From assembly GCF_018688355.1 (NCBI RefSeq), contig NZ_CP061317.1:186001-250000 (forward strand): a DNA stretch of 64,000 bases, written 5' to 3'. Positions 35,064 to 45,070 of this stretch are shown here, piece after piece. Origin of the DNA: Polynucleobacter sp. AP-Elch-400A-B2 (GTDB lineage: Bacteria; Pseudomonadota; Gammaproteobacteria; Burkholderiales; Burkholderiaceae). Both the position numbers and the translations under genes were made by a program. Numbering within the stretch: the first letter of the stretch is position 1; each line of letters opens with the position of its first letter. Under the pieces are notes generated by a model. The model saw nothing but the letters and a program-made list of their open reading frames with translations, did not search any database and had not been told where the DNA came from.

Positions 35064-35867
35064 ATGATGAAAATCGCAATCGCTGGTGCAACAGGCCGCA
35101 TGGGAAAAATGTTGATCGAGACTGTGCTCAATTGCACGGATGCTGAGCTTGTTGGTGCGCTAGAGCATGAGTCTTGCCCTTTGCTTGGTGAAGATGCTGG
35201 TGCATTCTTGGGTAAAAAAACTGGCGTAGTCATTACATCGGATATTACGAAGGCTTTAAGTGGCGCTGAGTTTTTGATTGACTTCACTCGTCCCGAGGGC
35301 ACCATGGCTCACTTGGCCGTGGCGCAAAAGACGAACACCAAAATGATTATCGGTACTACCGGCCTGAGCTCAGAACAAATTGATAGTCTTAAGAAAGCTT
35401 CCGTCAATTTGGCAATCATATTTGCTCCAAATATGAGTGTGGGTGTCAATGTGACATTTAAGTTGCTAGAGATTGCCGCAAAGATGTTGAATGAAGGTTA
35501 CGACATTGAAATCGTTGAAGCCCATCACCGTCATAAAGTGGATGCGCCATCTGGTACCGCCCTCAGAATGGGCGAGGTGATTGCGGATGCGCTTGGTGAG
35601 AAATTGGACGATGTTGCGGTATACGCACGCGAAGGTCATACCGGTGAGCGCAAAGCGGGCTCGATTGGTTTTGCCACTATCCGTGGTGGAGATATTGTGG
35701 GTGATCACACTGTCTTATTTGCGGGCGAGGGTGAGCGTATTGAGATTAGCCATAAGTCTTCTAGTCGTCAGTCTTATGCACAAGGTTCGTTGCGCGCTGC
35801 ACGCTTCTTGCAGGGTCAGAGTTCCGGCCTTTATGACATGCAAGATGTGCTTGGCCTGCGTAAGTGA
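35064..35867 (+). CDS. dapB: 4-hydroxy-tetrahydrodipicolinate reductase
   Basis: NAD(P)H-dependent step of the lysine/meso-diaminopimelate pathway, which feeds murein synthesis. The 267 residues contain the cofactor loop GATGRMGKM (8-16) and the catalytic segment EAHHRHKVDAPSGTA with H154, H155 and K158. The first codon pair is ATG-ATG (35064 and 35067); the second gives the more typical N-terminus MKIAIAG. It lies 65 bp after bamE and 40 bp before leuS. Confidence 0.96.
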   Translation: MMKIAIAGATGRMGKMLIETVLNCTDAELVGALEHESCPLLGEDAGAFLGKKTGVVITSDITKALSGAEFLIDFTRPEGTMAHLAVAQKTNTKMIIGTTGLSSEQIDSLKKASVNLAIIFAPNMSVGVNVTFKLLEIAAKMLNEGYDIEIVEAHHRHKVDAPSGTALRMGEVIADALGEKLDDVAVYAREGHTGERKAGSIGFATIRGGDIVGDHTVLFAGEGERIEISHKSSSRQSYAQGSLRAARFLQGQSSGLYDMQDVLGLRK

Positions 35868-35907
35868 ATTTTCAGTAAAACAGAATAGAAGAAAAGAGTT
35901 GTATTGA

Positions 35908-38580
35908 ATGAGTAAGGATTACGATCACCGCAGTATTGAAGCTGCAGCACGCGCTGATTGGGAAAGCTCGCAAGCTTATAAGGTAGTCGAGAACGCAGTA
36001 GATGCTTCTGGCAAGCCAAGACCAAAATACTATGCCTGCTCGATGTTGCCTTATCCATCAGGTAAGTTGCATATGGGGCATGTTCGTAACTACACCATCA
36101 ATGATGTGATGGCGAGACAGTTGCGTATGCAGGGTTATAACGTGCTCATGCCAATGGGCTGGGATGCGTTTGGCATGCCTGCTGAAAATGCAGCGATTCA
36201 GAATAAAGTACCTCCAGCCAAATGGACCTACGACAACATTGCTTATATGAAAAAGCAAATGGCGGCGATGGGTTTAGCAATTGACTGGTCACGCGAAGTT
36301 GCTACTTGCAGTCCGGACTACTATCGCTGGAACCAATGGTTCTTTTTGAAGATGCTCGAAAAAGGTATTGCTTATCGTAAGACCCAAGTTGTGAACTGGG
36401 ATCCAATCGATCAAACCGTATTAGCAAATGAGCAGGTAATTGATGGGCGTGGTTGGCGCTCTGGTGCTTTGGTAGAAAAGCGCGAAATCCCTGGCTATTA
36501 CTTCAATATCACCGCTTATGCAGAACAATTACTGTCTGGTCTAGATAATTTAGGCTGGCCTGAGCGTGTGAAGACTATGCAGCAGAATTGGATTGGTAAG
36601 AGTCGTGGTGTGCGTTTTGCGTTTAAGCACGAGATTGCTGATGCGCACGGTAATTTTGTTCAAGATGGTCAGCTGTATGTATTTACAACGCGTGCTGACA
36701 CCATTATGGGTGTTACTTTCTGCGCAGTAGCAGCTGAACATCCATTAGCAACATTGGCGTCTGCTAATAATCCTGAGTTAGCTGCCTTTATTGAGAAATG
36801 CAAAACGGGAAGCGTGATTGAAGCTGATCTAGCTACTCAAGAAAAAGAGGGTATGTTCACAGGTTTATATGTGACGCATCCACTAACTAAAGAGCCGGTA
36901 CCAGTTTGGGTTGGTAACTACGTCTTGATGTCCTATGGCGATGGCGCCGTGATGGGTGTGCCTGCGCATGATGAGCGGGACTTTGCATTTGCTCTCAAGT
37001 ACGACTTGCCGATTAAGCAAGTGATTGCTTTGCGCACTCCATCAGACATGTTCAATACTAGCCATTGGCAAGATTGGTATGCCCAAAAAGATGATGTCGT
37101 TTGTCTTAATAGCGGTAAGTACGATGGCCTGTCACATGAAGAGGCAGTGGATGCAGTAGCCAAGGATTTAGCAAATATGGGTGTTGGTGAAATCAAAACT
37201 ACTTACCGTTTGCGTGACTGGGGTATCTCTCGTCAGCGTTATTGGGGAACACCGATTCCGATTATTCATTGTGGTGATGAGGGTAATCCTGGTTGTGGGG
37301 CAGTTCCAGTCCCTGAAGCGGATTTGCCGGTTGTATTACCAGAAGATTGCGTACCAGATGGTAGTGGTAATCCACTGAATAAACGTGCTGACTTCCTCAG
37401 TGTGAATTGTCCAAAATGTGGCAAGCCTGCGCGTCGTGAGACTGACACCATGGATACATTTGTGGATTCTTCTTGGTACTTCATGCGCTATACCGGTCCA
37501 GATGCGAAGACCATGGTTGATGAGCGTAATGAATACTGGATGCCAATGGATCAATACATTGGCGGTATTGAGCATGCAATTTTACATTTACTCTACGCAC
37601 GCTTTTGGACCAAGGTCATGCGTGATCTCAATCTCATTACTTTTGATGAACCCTTCCAAAACTTGCTAACGCAAGGCATGGTGCTCAATGAGACTTATTA
37701 CTCTGAAGAAGCATCCGGTAAAAAAACTTGGTTAAATCCTTTAGATGTAGAGCTCGAGCTAGATGAAAAAGGCCGCCCTCAAAGTGCCAAGCTGAAAGGC
37801 GATACTTCTGGTACACCAGTCATTATTGGTGGTGTTGAGAAGATGTCTAAGAGTAAAAATAATGGTGTTGATCCTCAAGCTTTAATTGATCAATACGGCG
37901 CAGATACTGCGCGCCTCTTTGTGATGTTTGCCGCTCCTCCTGAGCAGCAGCTTGAGTGGTCCAGTGCCGGTGTAGAAGGTGCCTCGCGCTTCTTGCGCCG
38001 CGTATGGATGTATTCCAGTAGTCAGGCGGATGCAATCCGTGCTGCCGGTGAAGTGTTGCCAGACGATTTAAATGAGGCAGAAAAAGAATTGCGTCGTGAA
38101 GTACATACCATTTTGAAGCAGGCGAACTTTGACTATCAGCGTCGCCAGTACAACACGGTAGTTTCTGCAGCAATGAAGATGCTTAATGTTTTAGAGCCTA
38201 TAAAGCTGGGTGATAAGACTGCAGTGCGACCTGCTGTATTGCTTGAGTCTTTGAGTATTTTGATTCGGGTGCTTTACCCAGTCGTGCCTCACTTGACCCA
38301 TGCCCTTTGGAGCGAGATTGGGTGCGATCAATCATTTGGCACTCTTTTGGATGCACCATGGCCTGTAGTAGATGAGGCTGCGCTGATTCAAACTGAGTTG
38401 ACCATCATGTTGCAAATTAATGGCAAGTTGCGTGGCGATATAAGAGTGCCTGCCGATGCCACTAAAGAACAAATTGAGGCTTTGGCATTACAAAGTGAGC
38501 CTGCTGTCAAAGCATTAAACGGCGCTGCACCTAAAAAGGTGATTGTGGTTCCGGGTCGCTTAATTAATATTGTTGCTTAG
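35908..38580 (+). CDS. leuS: Leucyl-tRNA synthetase
   Basis: Class I synthetase of 890 residues, close to the usual 860-880. The HIGH motif appears as HMGH (55-58) and the second signature as KMSKS (645-649). The CP1 editing domain with its threonine-rich region (FTTRADTIMGVTF) and the zinc-like cysteine motif (NCPKCGKPA) are present. The C-terminal tRNA-binding tail ends in IVVPGRLINIVA. lptE follows after 36 bp. Confidence 0.97.
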   Translation: MSKDYDHRSIEAAARADWESSQAYKVVENAVDASGKPRPKYYACSMLPYPSGKLHMGHVRNYTINDVMARQLRMQGYNVLMPMGWDAFGMPAENAAIQNKVPPAKWTYDNIAYMKKQMAAMGLAIDWSREVATCSPDYYRWNQWFFLKMLEKGIAYRKTQVVNWDPIDQTVLANEQVIDGRGWRSGALVEKREIPGYYFNITAYAEQLLSGLDNLGWPERVKTMQQNWIGKSRGVRFAFKHEIADAHGNFVQDGQLYVFTTRADTIMGVTFCAVAAEHPLATLASANNPELAAFIEKCKTGSVIEADLATQEKEGMFTGLYVTHPLTKEPVPVWVGNYVLMSYGDGAVMGVPAHDERDFAFALKYDLPIKQVIALRTPSDMFNTSHWQDWYAQKDDVVCLNSGKYDGLSHEEAVDAVAKDLANMGVGEIKTTYRLRDWGISRQRYWGTPIPIIHCGDEGNPGCGAVPVPEADLPVVLPEDCVPDGSGNPLNKRADFLSVNCPKCGKPARRETDTMDTFVDSSWYFMRYTGPDAKTMVDERNEYWMPMDQYIGGIEHAILHLLYARFWTKVMRDLNLITFDEPFQNLLTQGMVLNETYYSEEASGKKTWLNPLDVELELDEKGRPQSAKLKGDTSGTPVIIGGVEKMSKSKNNGVDPQALIDQYGADTARLFVMFAAPPEQQLEWSSAGVEGASRFLRRVWMYSSSQADAIRAAGEVLPDDLNEAEKELRREVHTILKQANFDYQRRQYNTVVSAAMKMLNVLEPIKLGDKTAVRPAVLLESLSILIRVLYPVVPHLTHALWSEIGCDQSFGTLLDAPWPVVDEAALIQTELTIMLQINGKLRGDIRVPADATKEQIEALALQSEPAVKALNGAAPKKVIVVPGRLINIVA

Positions 38581-38616
38581 ATCGCTAACGCTTTATTTTG
38601 AACAGAAACTAAACAC

Positions 38617-39144
38617 ATGCGCGTAAATCACCTTCGACGTACTATGCTTGGGTTTCTCACCTTAGCCCCAGTCAGTGGTTTGATAGCCTGCGGCTATCGT
38701 TTGCGTGGCATGGTGGATTTGCCATTTAAGGTTATTGCAATTACTGGTAATCCATCACCACCTTTGCGCGCTGATTTGCAAACAGCGATCTTGACTGGTA
38801 CTGATGCGAAGGTGGCGATTAACCCTAAAGATGCTGATCTTATCTTAGAGGTTACCAACGATCTAAATGGCCGTGAGATCTTGGCATATAACTCGAATGG
38901 TCAAGTTTCTGCCTACCGCTTAAATATTCGGGTCGGATTTAGGGCGTATGACAACACTGGCGCAGATGTTGTGCCTGAAGCTGAAATCTATATGACTCGC
39001 GATATGGACTTCTCGGTATCGACCGTTTTGGCTACCGATGTCCAAATACAACAATTTCTATCTTTGATGCGCAGAGATCTGGCCGTTCAAATTCTGCGTC
39101 GTGTTTCTGCATCCGCTCGAGCACCACAGGCTCGAAGCTTTTAA
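38617..39144 (+). CDS. lptE: LPS-assembly lipoprotein LptE
   Basis: The outer-membrane plug of the LptD translocon that delivers LPS to the surface. The 175 residues start with a signal peptide ending in the lipobox LIAC (C25), followed by GYRLRG, the typical LptE start of the mature chain. Family conservation is low, but position between leuS and holA is the classical LptE location. It is followed by holA after 19 bp. Confidence 0.92.
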   Translation: MRVNHLRRTMLGFLTLAPVSGLIACGYRLRGMVDLPFKVIAITGNPSPPLRADLQTAILTGTDAKVAINPKDADLILEVTNDLNGREILAYNSNGQVSAYRLNIRVGFRAYDNTGADVVPEAEIYMTRDMDFSVSTVLATDVQIQQFLSLMRRDLAVQILRRVSASARAPQARSF

Positions 39145-39163
39145 AGAATGACGACCCAACCGC

Positions 39164-40225
39164 ATGGTTAAGAGCGATGCCCTACAGCTTCATTTGAAGT
39201 CGCTCAATTCTGCGGCTTCATTAAAGCCTCTTTACATCTTTAGCGGTGACGAGCCTCTCCTCATGATGGAGGCAATGGACCAATTGCGTGCCACTGCCAA
39301 AAAAATGGGTTACACCGATCGTGAAGTCTTATTGCAAGAGCGTGGGTTTGATTGGAGTGCTTTGTTAAGTGCTGGTCAGACTATGTCTTTATTTGGAGAT
39401 AAGCGCTGGGTTGAGTTACGTATACCAACTGGTAAGCCAGGACGTGATGGTGCTGATGCGCTGAAGCAGTTCTCCGCCCAAATCGAGTCTCAGTCGCGAG
39501 GGCCTGATGGCCCAGATACGATTTTTTGCATCATCCTTCCTAAATTAGATGGGAAGACTAAAACCTCTGCCTGGTTTAGTGCTTTGGATGAGGCGGGTAT
39601 GGCGATTCAATTGGATTCTTTGGATCGCACGCAATTACCGCAGTGGATTGCGGGTCGCTTAAAAAAACAGGGTCAAGAGGTGCAGTCGGGCCCAGACGGC
39701 CAACGCGCTCTAGCCTTTATTGCTGAGCAGGTAGAGGGAAACCTCATTGCTGCTCATCAAGAGATTCAGAAGTTGGGTTTATTGCATCCTGCAGGCGTAT
39801 TAACTGAGGAGCAAATTCGGTCGGCTATTTTGAAGGTGGCACGGTATAACGTCTTCGAGTTGACTGAAGCGATGTTAGCTGGCGATCTGCCTCGCCTTAA
39901 TCGCATGTTAGATGGCCTTAAAGGTGAGGGTGAGCCCCTAGTTCTGATTCTGTGGAGCGTAACTGAAGAGCTTCGGATACTATCGAAACTAAAAGCAGCA
40001 AGCGATGCTGGAGAGTCTGTGCAGAACTTAATGCGCACTAACCGTATCTGGGGCAATAAGGAGCGTATATATCCTATGGCTCTAAAGCGGGTTCAGCCTT
40101 TGAAGTTGCGCAGAGCGATGCAAGTGGCTGCAGGCTTGGATCGTCAGGCTAAAGGATTGCAGGCGGCGGAACTACCAGCAGATCCTTGGGATGGTTTGCG
40201 CTTAGTGGGTAATTTATTACGCTAG
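39164..40225 (+). CDS. holA: DNA polymerase III delta subunit
   Basis: Clamp-loader subunit that opens the beta sliding clamp. The 353 residues match HolA, with the N-terminal LYIFSGDEPLLMMEAMDQLR region, a degenerate AAA+ core without a P-loop, and a C-terminal collar domain (KLRRAMQVAAGLDRQAKGL). It sits in the conserved leuS-lptE-holA-proA string, 33 bp before proA. Confidence 0.94.
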   Translation: MVKSDALQLHLKSLNSAASLKPLYIFSGDEPLLMMEAMDQLRATAKKMGYTDREVLLQERGFDWSALLSAGQTMSLFGDKRWVELRIPTGKPGRDGADALKQFSAQIESQSRGPDGPDTIFCIILPKLDGKTKTSAWFSALDEAGMAIQLDSLDRTQLPQWIAGRLKKQGQEVQSGPDGQRALAFIAEQVEGNLIAAHQEIQKLGLLHPAGVLTEEQIRSAILKVARYNVFELTEAMLAGDLPRLNRMLDGLKGEGEPLVLILWSVTEELRILSKLKAASDAGESVQNLMRTNRIWGNKERIYPMALKRVQPLKLRRAMQVAAGLDRQAKGLQAAELPADPWDGLRLVGNLLR

Positions 40226-40258
40226 ATAAAACAATATTAATTTTGACATAGTAAATAT

Positions 40259-41545
40259 ATGAGTGATTCAACAAATACCATTCAACACATGATGCAAGAT
40301 ATTGGCCGACGTGCTCGCCAGGCCTCACGTGCAATGGCGCGGGCATCTAGCGATCAGAAAAATCAGGCGCTATTGCATATTGCTAAGTTAGTTCGTGAGC
40401 GCTCTGAGGGAATTGTTGGAGTGAATGCACTTGATGTTGCTCGCGCCACAACCAATGGTCAGGATGCAGCGTTTATTGATCGTCTCACCATGACGCCAAA
40501 GACCATTGAGTCGATGGCCTTGGGTTTGGAGCAAATTGTTTCTTTGGAAGATCCGATTGGAAAAATTACGCCTTTACAAAAGCAGGCTTCGGGTATTGAG
40601 CTTGGTCAGATGCGAGTGCCGCTTGGTGTGATCGGCATCATTTATGAATCTCGTCCGAATGTCACGATTGATGCTGCCGCACTATGTCTTAAATCTGGCA
40701 ACGCCGTCATTTTGCGCGGTGGCTCAGAGGCAATTGATTCAAATACCTTGTTAGCGCAATTGATTCAAGAAGGTTTGGACGCTGCTAATTTACCGATGGA
40801 TGCAGTGCAGGTTGTGAGTACTACAGATCGCGCTGCCGTTGGTGAAATGATCACCATGACTAAATATATTGATGTGATCGTTCCACGCGGTGGCAAGAGT
40901 TTGATTGCTCGTTTGATGGCAGAAGCGCGCGTGCCAATGATTAAGCATTTGGATGGTATCTGTCATACCTATATTGATGCAGATGCAGATATTGCCATGG
41001 CGATTAAGGTTTGTGATAACGCCAAGACTCAGCGCTATGCACCTTGCAATGCGATGGAAACACTCTTGGTCAACAAAACGATTGCACCTCAAGTATTGCC
41101 AGCGCTTTGTAAGATCTACCAAGAAAAGGGTGTGGAGTTGCGCGTTGATGATCAAACCCGAAAAACTCTTGAGGCGGCGGGTTTTAAAGACTTAGTCAAT
41201 GCCACTGAAGAGGATTGGCAAACAGAATATTTGGCACCCATTTTGTCGATTAAGACTGTGGCAGATATGGACGAAGCAATGGGCCATATTGAGCAATACG
41301 GCAGTAAACATACCGATGCCATCATTACCAATAATCAAGTGCAAGCCAATCGCTTCTTGCGTGAAGTCGATAGCGCCAGCGTGATGGTTAATGCCAGCAC
41401 CCGTTTTGCCGATGGCTTTGAGTATGGTCTTGGTGCCGAAATTGGTATCTCAAATGACAAGCTGCATGCACGAGGCCCTGTAGGTCTTGATGGCCTAACT
41501 TCTCTCAAATACGTCGTCATGGGTCATGGCGAGATTCGTACTTAA
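40259..41545 (+). CDS. proA: Gamma-glutamyl phosphate reductase
   Basis: The second step of proline synthesis, reducing gamma-glutamyl phosphate with NADPH. The 428 residues show the family blocks VPLGVIGIIYESRPNVT and VPRGGKSLI. The catalytic cysteine is C263 in QRYAPCNAMET. proB is not in the window. It is followed at 41591 by the HemJ-like gene. Confidence 0.97.
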   Translation: MSDSTNTIQHMMQDIGRRARQASRAMARASSDQKNQALLHIAKLVRERSEGIVGVNALDVARATTNGQDAAFIDRLTMTPKTIESMALGLEQIVSLEDPIGKITPLQKQASGIELGQMRVPLGVIGIIYESRPNVTIDAAALCLKSGNAVILRGGSEAIDSNTLLAQLIQEGLDAANLPMDAVQVVSTTDRAAVGEMITMTKYIDVIVPRGGKSLIARLMAEARVPMIKHLDGICHTYIDADADIAMAIKVCDNAKTQRYAPCNAMETLLVNKTIAPQVLPALCKIYQEKGVELRVDDQTRKTLEAAGFKDLVNATEEDWQTEYLAPILSIKTVADMDEAMGHIEQYGSKHTDAIITNNQVQANRFLREVDSASVMVNASTRFADGFEYGLGAEIGISNDKLHARGPVGLDGLTSLKYVVMGHGEIRT

Positions 41546-41590
41546 ATGCGTGCTTAATTCAGTTTTATTACAGAACGGAAATGATTGATC

Positions 41591-42016
41591 ATGGGTAATG
41601 CATATTTATGGACTAAGACGCTGCATATTGTTTTGATTGCCTCTTGGTTTGCTGGTTTGTTTTATCTTCCACGTATTTTTGTGAACTTGGCTGATGAAAA
41701 AAATCCCGAGGTCCATGCGCGCCTTCTAGGAATGGCGAATCGCTTGTTTCGATTTATGACAATCTTGGCGGTACCTGCCGTATTGCTAGGCCTTGCTTTA
41801 TGGTTGCATTTCAAAATAGGTTCGGGCGAAGTATGGATGCATGCCAAGATGTTCTTCGTGCTTCTGGTAATTGGCTATCACCATGCGTGTTGGGGCTTGC
41901 TCAAAAAATTCCGCAATGGCGTCAATACCCATTCAGGAGTTTGGTATCGCTGGTTTAACGAAGCGCCAGTCCTCCTCCTGTTGATCGTGACCGCTTTGGT
42001 AGTCATTAAGCCTTAA
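41591..42016 (+). CDS. hemJ: HemJ-family (CopD-like, UPF0093) membrane protein, probable protoporphyrinogen oxidase
   Basis: A 141-residue protein with four membrane helices and histidines in helix 1 (KTLHIVLIASWF) and the third helix region (WMHAKMFF, GYHHACW), the pattern of HemJ. HemJ oxidises protoporphyrinogen IX in bacteria that lack HemG and HemY. I take the ATG at 41591; a TTG at 41585 is also in frame. hemL lies 1.7 kb downstream on the same strand, which fits a haem role, although the CopD-like fold also occurs in copper-related proteins. Confidence 0.85.
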   Translation: MGNAYLWTKTLHIVLIASWFAGLFYLPRIFVNLADEKNPEVHARLLGMANRLFRFMTILAVPAVLLGLALWLHFKIGSGEVWMHAKMFFVLLVIGYHHACWGLLKKFRNGVNTHSGVWYRWFNEAPVLLLLIVTALVVIKP

Positions 42017-42051
42017 TTTTTTTATTTCATCCCTTTTAGATTGCTAGCCTC

Positions 42052-43518
42052 ATGAGATTTTTTGTTGTTTGTCCAGGTGGACTGGAAGTGCCTCTTGCAC
42101 AAGAGCTAGCAAGTATTGCGCAGCGTCCTGACTGTAAAGCGCTGGGTGCTTGGGTGATTGATCCTACGCCTACGAGCCCTACAGGTGGAGTGGGTTTGGC
42201 GGCGCCAATATCGGCCGCCATGGCATTGAACTTACATTCACGGATTGCGAGTCGAATATTGCTGCAGATGGCGGAATCGCCATACCGTCAGGAAGAAGAT
42301 TTGTATAAGCTGGCTAGTGGTTTAGCTTGGGAGGAGTGGTTTTCTTCTAAACAAACTTTACGTGTTGATGTCACTGCGCATCGCTCCCCACTGAAGAGTT
42401 TGAATTTCGCAACCTTGAAGATTAAGGATGCGATTGTTGATCGTTTGCGTGACGTCACTGGTGATCGTCCCAGTATTGATACCGCATTTCCAGATGTGCG
42501 GGTACAGGCTCATCTCACAGCAACGCATGCCACGATCTATTTGGATACTTCTGGTGAGGCCTTATTTAAACGTGGCTGGCGTGATGAAAAAGGTGACGCA
42601 CCTTTAAAAGAAAATCTTGCAGCAGGTATCTTATCGATTACTGGTTGGAAGCCTTCGCAAACTTTATTTGATCCGATGTGCGGTAGCGGGACCTTCTTGG
42701 TCGAGGCTGCTCAAATGGCTTTGGCTATTCCGCCGGGGGCTATTCGGGCGGGGATTTATGGTGATGACGCTAAGCCGAGTCGACTCGCCTATCGCCCATT
42801 AGTCACTTCCGCTCATGGGTTTGGATTTCAGCGACTCAAGCCATTTAATGAGACTGCTGAACAAAAGCGTTGGGCGGCTCTGAAAGACGCTGTACATGCT
42901 GAGATGATGGATAAGCGCAAGCAATACCCAGACTCAGAGTCACTGGGTATTAGTGGTGGCGATATTAATGAGCGCTTGGTTGCCATGTTTAAGGGTAATT
43001 GGCAGCGGGCTCAATTACCAGGAATGCCAGTAACGCGTCAAATTGATGCTTTAGCAAGTAGGCCGCCAGCAAATGCTCAAAATGGTGTGATGCTATTGAA
43101 CCCGCCTTATGGAGAGCGCTTAGTGATCAAGGGTGGACGAGGTCAAGATCGCTCTGCGGGCGGCGAGATGGAGCGAGATGACTATGAGCAAGCCGAGGAG
43201 CCAGAGGATCGCTATGCCTTTAATCTGGAAACAGGGCGTCAAAGCGCTAAACGCTCTAGCCGTGAGTCTCTTAAAAAGCTACAAGCTCAAGAAGATCAGG
43301 ATCCTAAATTTGTCGAGTTCTTAAGGCAGTTTGGCCAGCATCTCAAGGATGTTTTTGGTGGCTGGAATGTCTTTGTATTGACGGCAGATATGGCCTTACC
43401 AGGTCAGTTGCGTATCAAGGAGTCTAAGCGTACGCCTTTATTCAACGGCCCTCTAGAATGCAGGTTGTTTAAGTTCGAGATGCATCCAAAACGTGATGCT
43501 GCATCCGATTTAAAATAA
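42052..43518 (+). CDS. rlmL: THUMP-domain 23S rRNA guanine-N2 methyltransferase (RlmL-like)
   Basis: SAM-dependent methylation of 23S rRNA (G2445 by family). The N-terminal ferredoxin-like and THUMP domains (about 1-165) precede the methyltransferase core with DPMCGSGT (207-214) and the N6/N2 motif NPPYGE (350-355). The RlmK half found in E. coli RlmKL is absent. After NPPYGE there is a charged insertion of about 50 residues (about 360-410, rich in R, E, D and S) that I do not recognise. Rubredoxin follows after 23 bp. Confidence 0.9.
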   Translation: MRFFVVCPGGLEVPLAQELASIAQRPDCKALGAWVIDPTPTSPTGGVGLAAPISAAMALNLHSRIASRILLQMAESPYRQEEDLYKLASGLAWEEWFSSKQTLRVDVTAHRSPLKSLNFATLKIKDAIVDRLRDVTGDRPSIDTAFPDVRVQAHLTATHATIYLDTSGEALFKRGWRDEKGDAPLKENLAAGILSITGWKPSQTLFDPMCGSGTFLVEAAQMALAIPPGAIRAGIYGDDAKPSRLAYRPLVTSAHGFGFQRLKPFNETAEQKRWAALKDAVHAEMMDKRKQYPDSESLGISGGDINERLVAMFKGNWQRAQLPGMPVTRQIDALASRPPANAQNGVMLLNPPYGERLVIKGGRGQDRSAGGEMERDDYEQAEEPEDRYAFNLETGRQSAKRSSRESLKKLQAQEDQDPKFVEFLRQFGQHLKDVFGGWNVFVLTADMALPGQLRIKESKRTPLFNGPLECRLFKFEMHPKRDAASDLK

Positions 43519-43541
43519 AAAGATCAATAAGGAAGACAGTA

Positions 43542-43712
43542 ATGGAATTTAAAACATATATGTGCTTGATTTGTGGCTGGGTTTATGACGAAGCTGCAGG
43601 TTTACCTGAAGAGGGTATTGCACCAGGCACACTTTGGAAAGATGTACCCATGAACTGGACCTGTCCTGAGTGTGGTGCACGCAAAGAAGACTTTGAAATG
43701 ATGGCGATCTAA
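43542..43712 (+). CDS. rubA: Rubredoxin
   Basis: A 56-residue one-iron electron carrier. The two Cys knuckles C8-x-x-C11-G and C41-P-E-C44-G bind Fe(Cys)4, and the aromatic core residues (Y6, W13, Y15, W32, W39) are in place. The ribosome site AAGGAAG lies about 6 bp before the ATG. It lies between rlmL and hemL on the same strand with short gaps and is probably co-transcribed with them. The redox partner is not visible. Confidence 0.95.
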   Translation: MEFKTYMCLICGWVYDEAAGLPEEGIAPGTLWKDVPMNWTCPECGARKEDFEMMAI

Positions 43713-43768
43713 TAGATCAATTTAATTAGACAATATTTAAATTCATTAGCTAAATCGGGAAAAGAATC

Positions 43769-45061
43769 TTGGGAAAAAATGACATCTTATTTGAGCGCGC
43801 ACAAAAAACAATTCCTGGGGGTGTGAATTCTCCAGTACGCGCATTTCGTCAGGTAGGCGGTACACCACGCTTTGTTGCTAAAGCCAAAGGCCCTTACTTC
43901 TGGGATGCTGAGGGTACGCGCTATATTGATTTGATTATGTCCTGGGGTCCCATGATCGCAGGCCATGCGAATCCAGAAGTGGTTGAGGCAGTTAAGCAGG
44001 CAGCAGAAACTAGCTTTAGCTATGGTGCTCCTACCGAAGGTGAAATTGAATTAGCGGAACGCATTTGTCAGTTGGTTCCAAGCATTGAGCAAGTGCGGAT
44101 GGTATCGAGTGGAACCGAAGCCACCATGAGCGCTCTGCGTCTTGCACGTGGCTATACCGGTCGCGATCTCATTATTAAATTTGAAGGTTGCTATCACGGC
44201 CATGCCGACAGTCTTTTGGTGAAAGCAGGTTCTGGCCTCTTGACCTTTGCAGATTCAACTCAAAATGCACCGTCATCAGGGGGTGTTCCTAATGATCTAG
44301 TGAAGCACACACTGGTATTGCCATATAACGATGTGGCAGCACTGAAGGAGGTATTTACAAAGCAGGGTAACCAGGTTGCCGCGGTGATTATTGAGCCGTT
44401 TGCTGGCAATATGAATCTGATTAAGCCCTCAAAGGAATTTCTATCGACACTGCGTCAGCTAACAAGTCAGCATGGCAGCGTATTAATTTACGACGAGGTG
44501 ATGACCGGCTTTAGGGTTGCTTTAGGTGGCGCCCAGTCGCTACAAGGCATCACTCCCGACCTCACTTGTCTTGGCAAGGTGATGGGCGGCGGCATGCCGA
44601 TGGCTGCCTTCGGTGGTAAAAAAGAAATCATGTCTAAGTTAGCGCCTCTGGGTAATGTTTATCAGGCAGGCACCTTGTCTGGCAATCCGGTGGCAGTAGC
44701 AGCGGGATTAAAAACGCTGGAGATTATTTCTCGAGAAGGTTTCTTCGAGTGCTTGACTGGTCAAACTGAAAAACTGATGGCCGGCTTAAAGCTGGCTGCG
44801 GATGAAGCGGACGTGCCATTTGCTGTTGATAGCGTTGGTGGTATGTTCGGCTTTTACTTTGCCAATGAGGTTCCAACTTCTTTTGAGGCAGTGACTAAAA
44901 CTGATATCGAAGCGTTTAAGAAGTTCTTCCACTTGATGTTAGATCAAGGGGTGTATTTAGCACCATCTGCGTATGAAGCTGGATTTACTTCTATTACTCA
45001 TGACAATGCAGTTTTAGAAGATATCATCGCTGCAGCTAAAACTGCATTTAAGAAGTTATAA
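43769..45061 (+). CDS. hemL: Glutamate-1-semialdehyde 2,1-aminomutase
   Basis: PLP enzyme that forms 5-aminolevulinate from glutamate-1-semialdehyde (C5 haem pathway). The 430 residues begin with the family N-terminus ILFERAQKTIPGGVNSPVRAF, and the PLP lysine is K270 (CLGKVMGGG). The start must be the TTG at 43769: the upstream frame is closed at 43751, no ATG or GTG lies between, and a purine-rich ribosome site (GGGAAAAG) sits at the right distance. It is the last gene of the run that starts at bamE. Confidence 0.97.
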   Translation: MGKNDILFERAQKTIPGGVNSPVRAFRQVGGTPRFVAKAKGPYFWDAEGTRYIDLIMSWGPMIAGHANPEVVEAVKQAAETSFSYGAPTEGEIELAERICQLVPSIEQVRMVSSGTEATMSALRLARGYTGRDLIIKFEGCYHGHADSLLVKAGSGLLTFADSTQNAPSSGGVPNDLVKHTLVLPYNDVAALKEVFTKQGNQVAAVIIEPFAGNMNLIKPSKEFLSTLRQLTSQHGSVLIYDEVMTGFRVALGGAQSLQGITPDLTCLGKVMGGGMPMAAFGGKKEIMSKLAPLGNVYQAGTLSGNPVAVAAGLKTLEIISREGFFECLTGQTEKLMAGLKLAADEADVPFAVDSVGGMFGFYFANEVPTSFEAVTKTDIEAFKKFFHLMLDQGVYLAPSAYEAGFTSITHDNAVLEDIIAAAKTAFKKL

Positions 45062-45070
45062 GAAGCGGAG

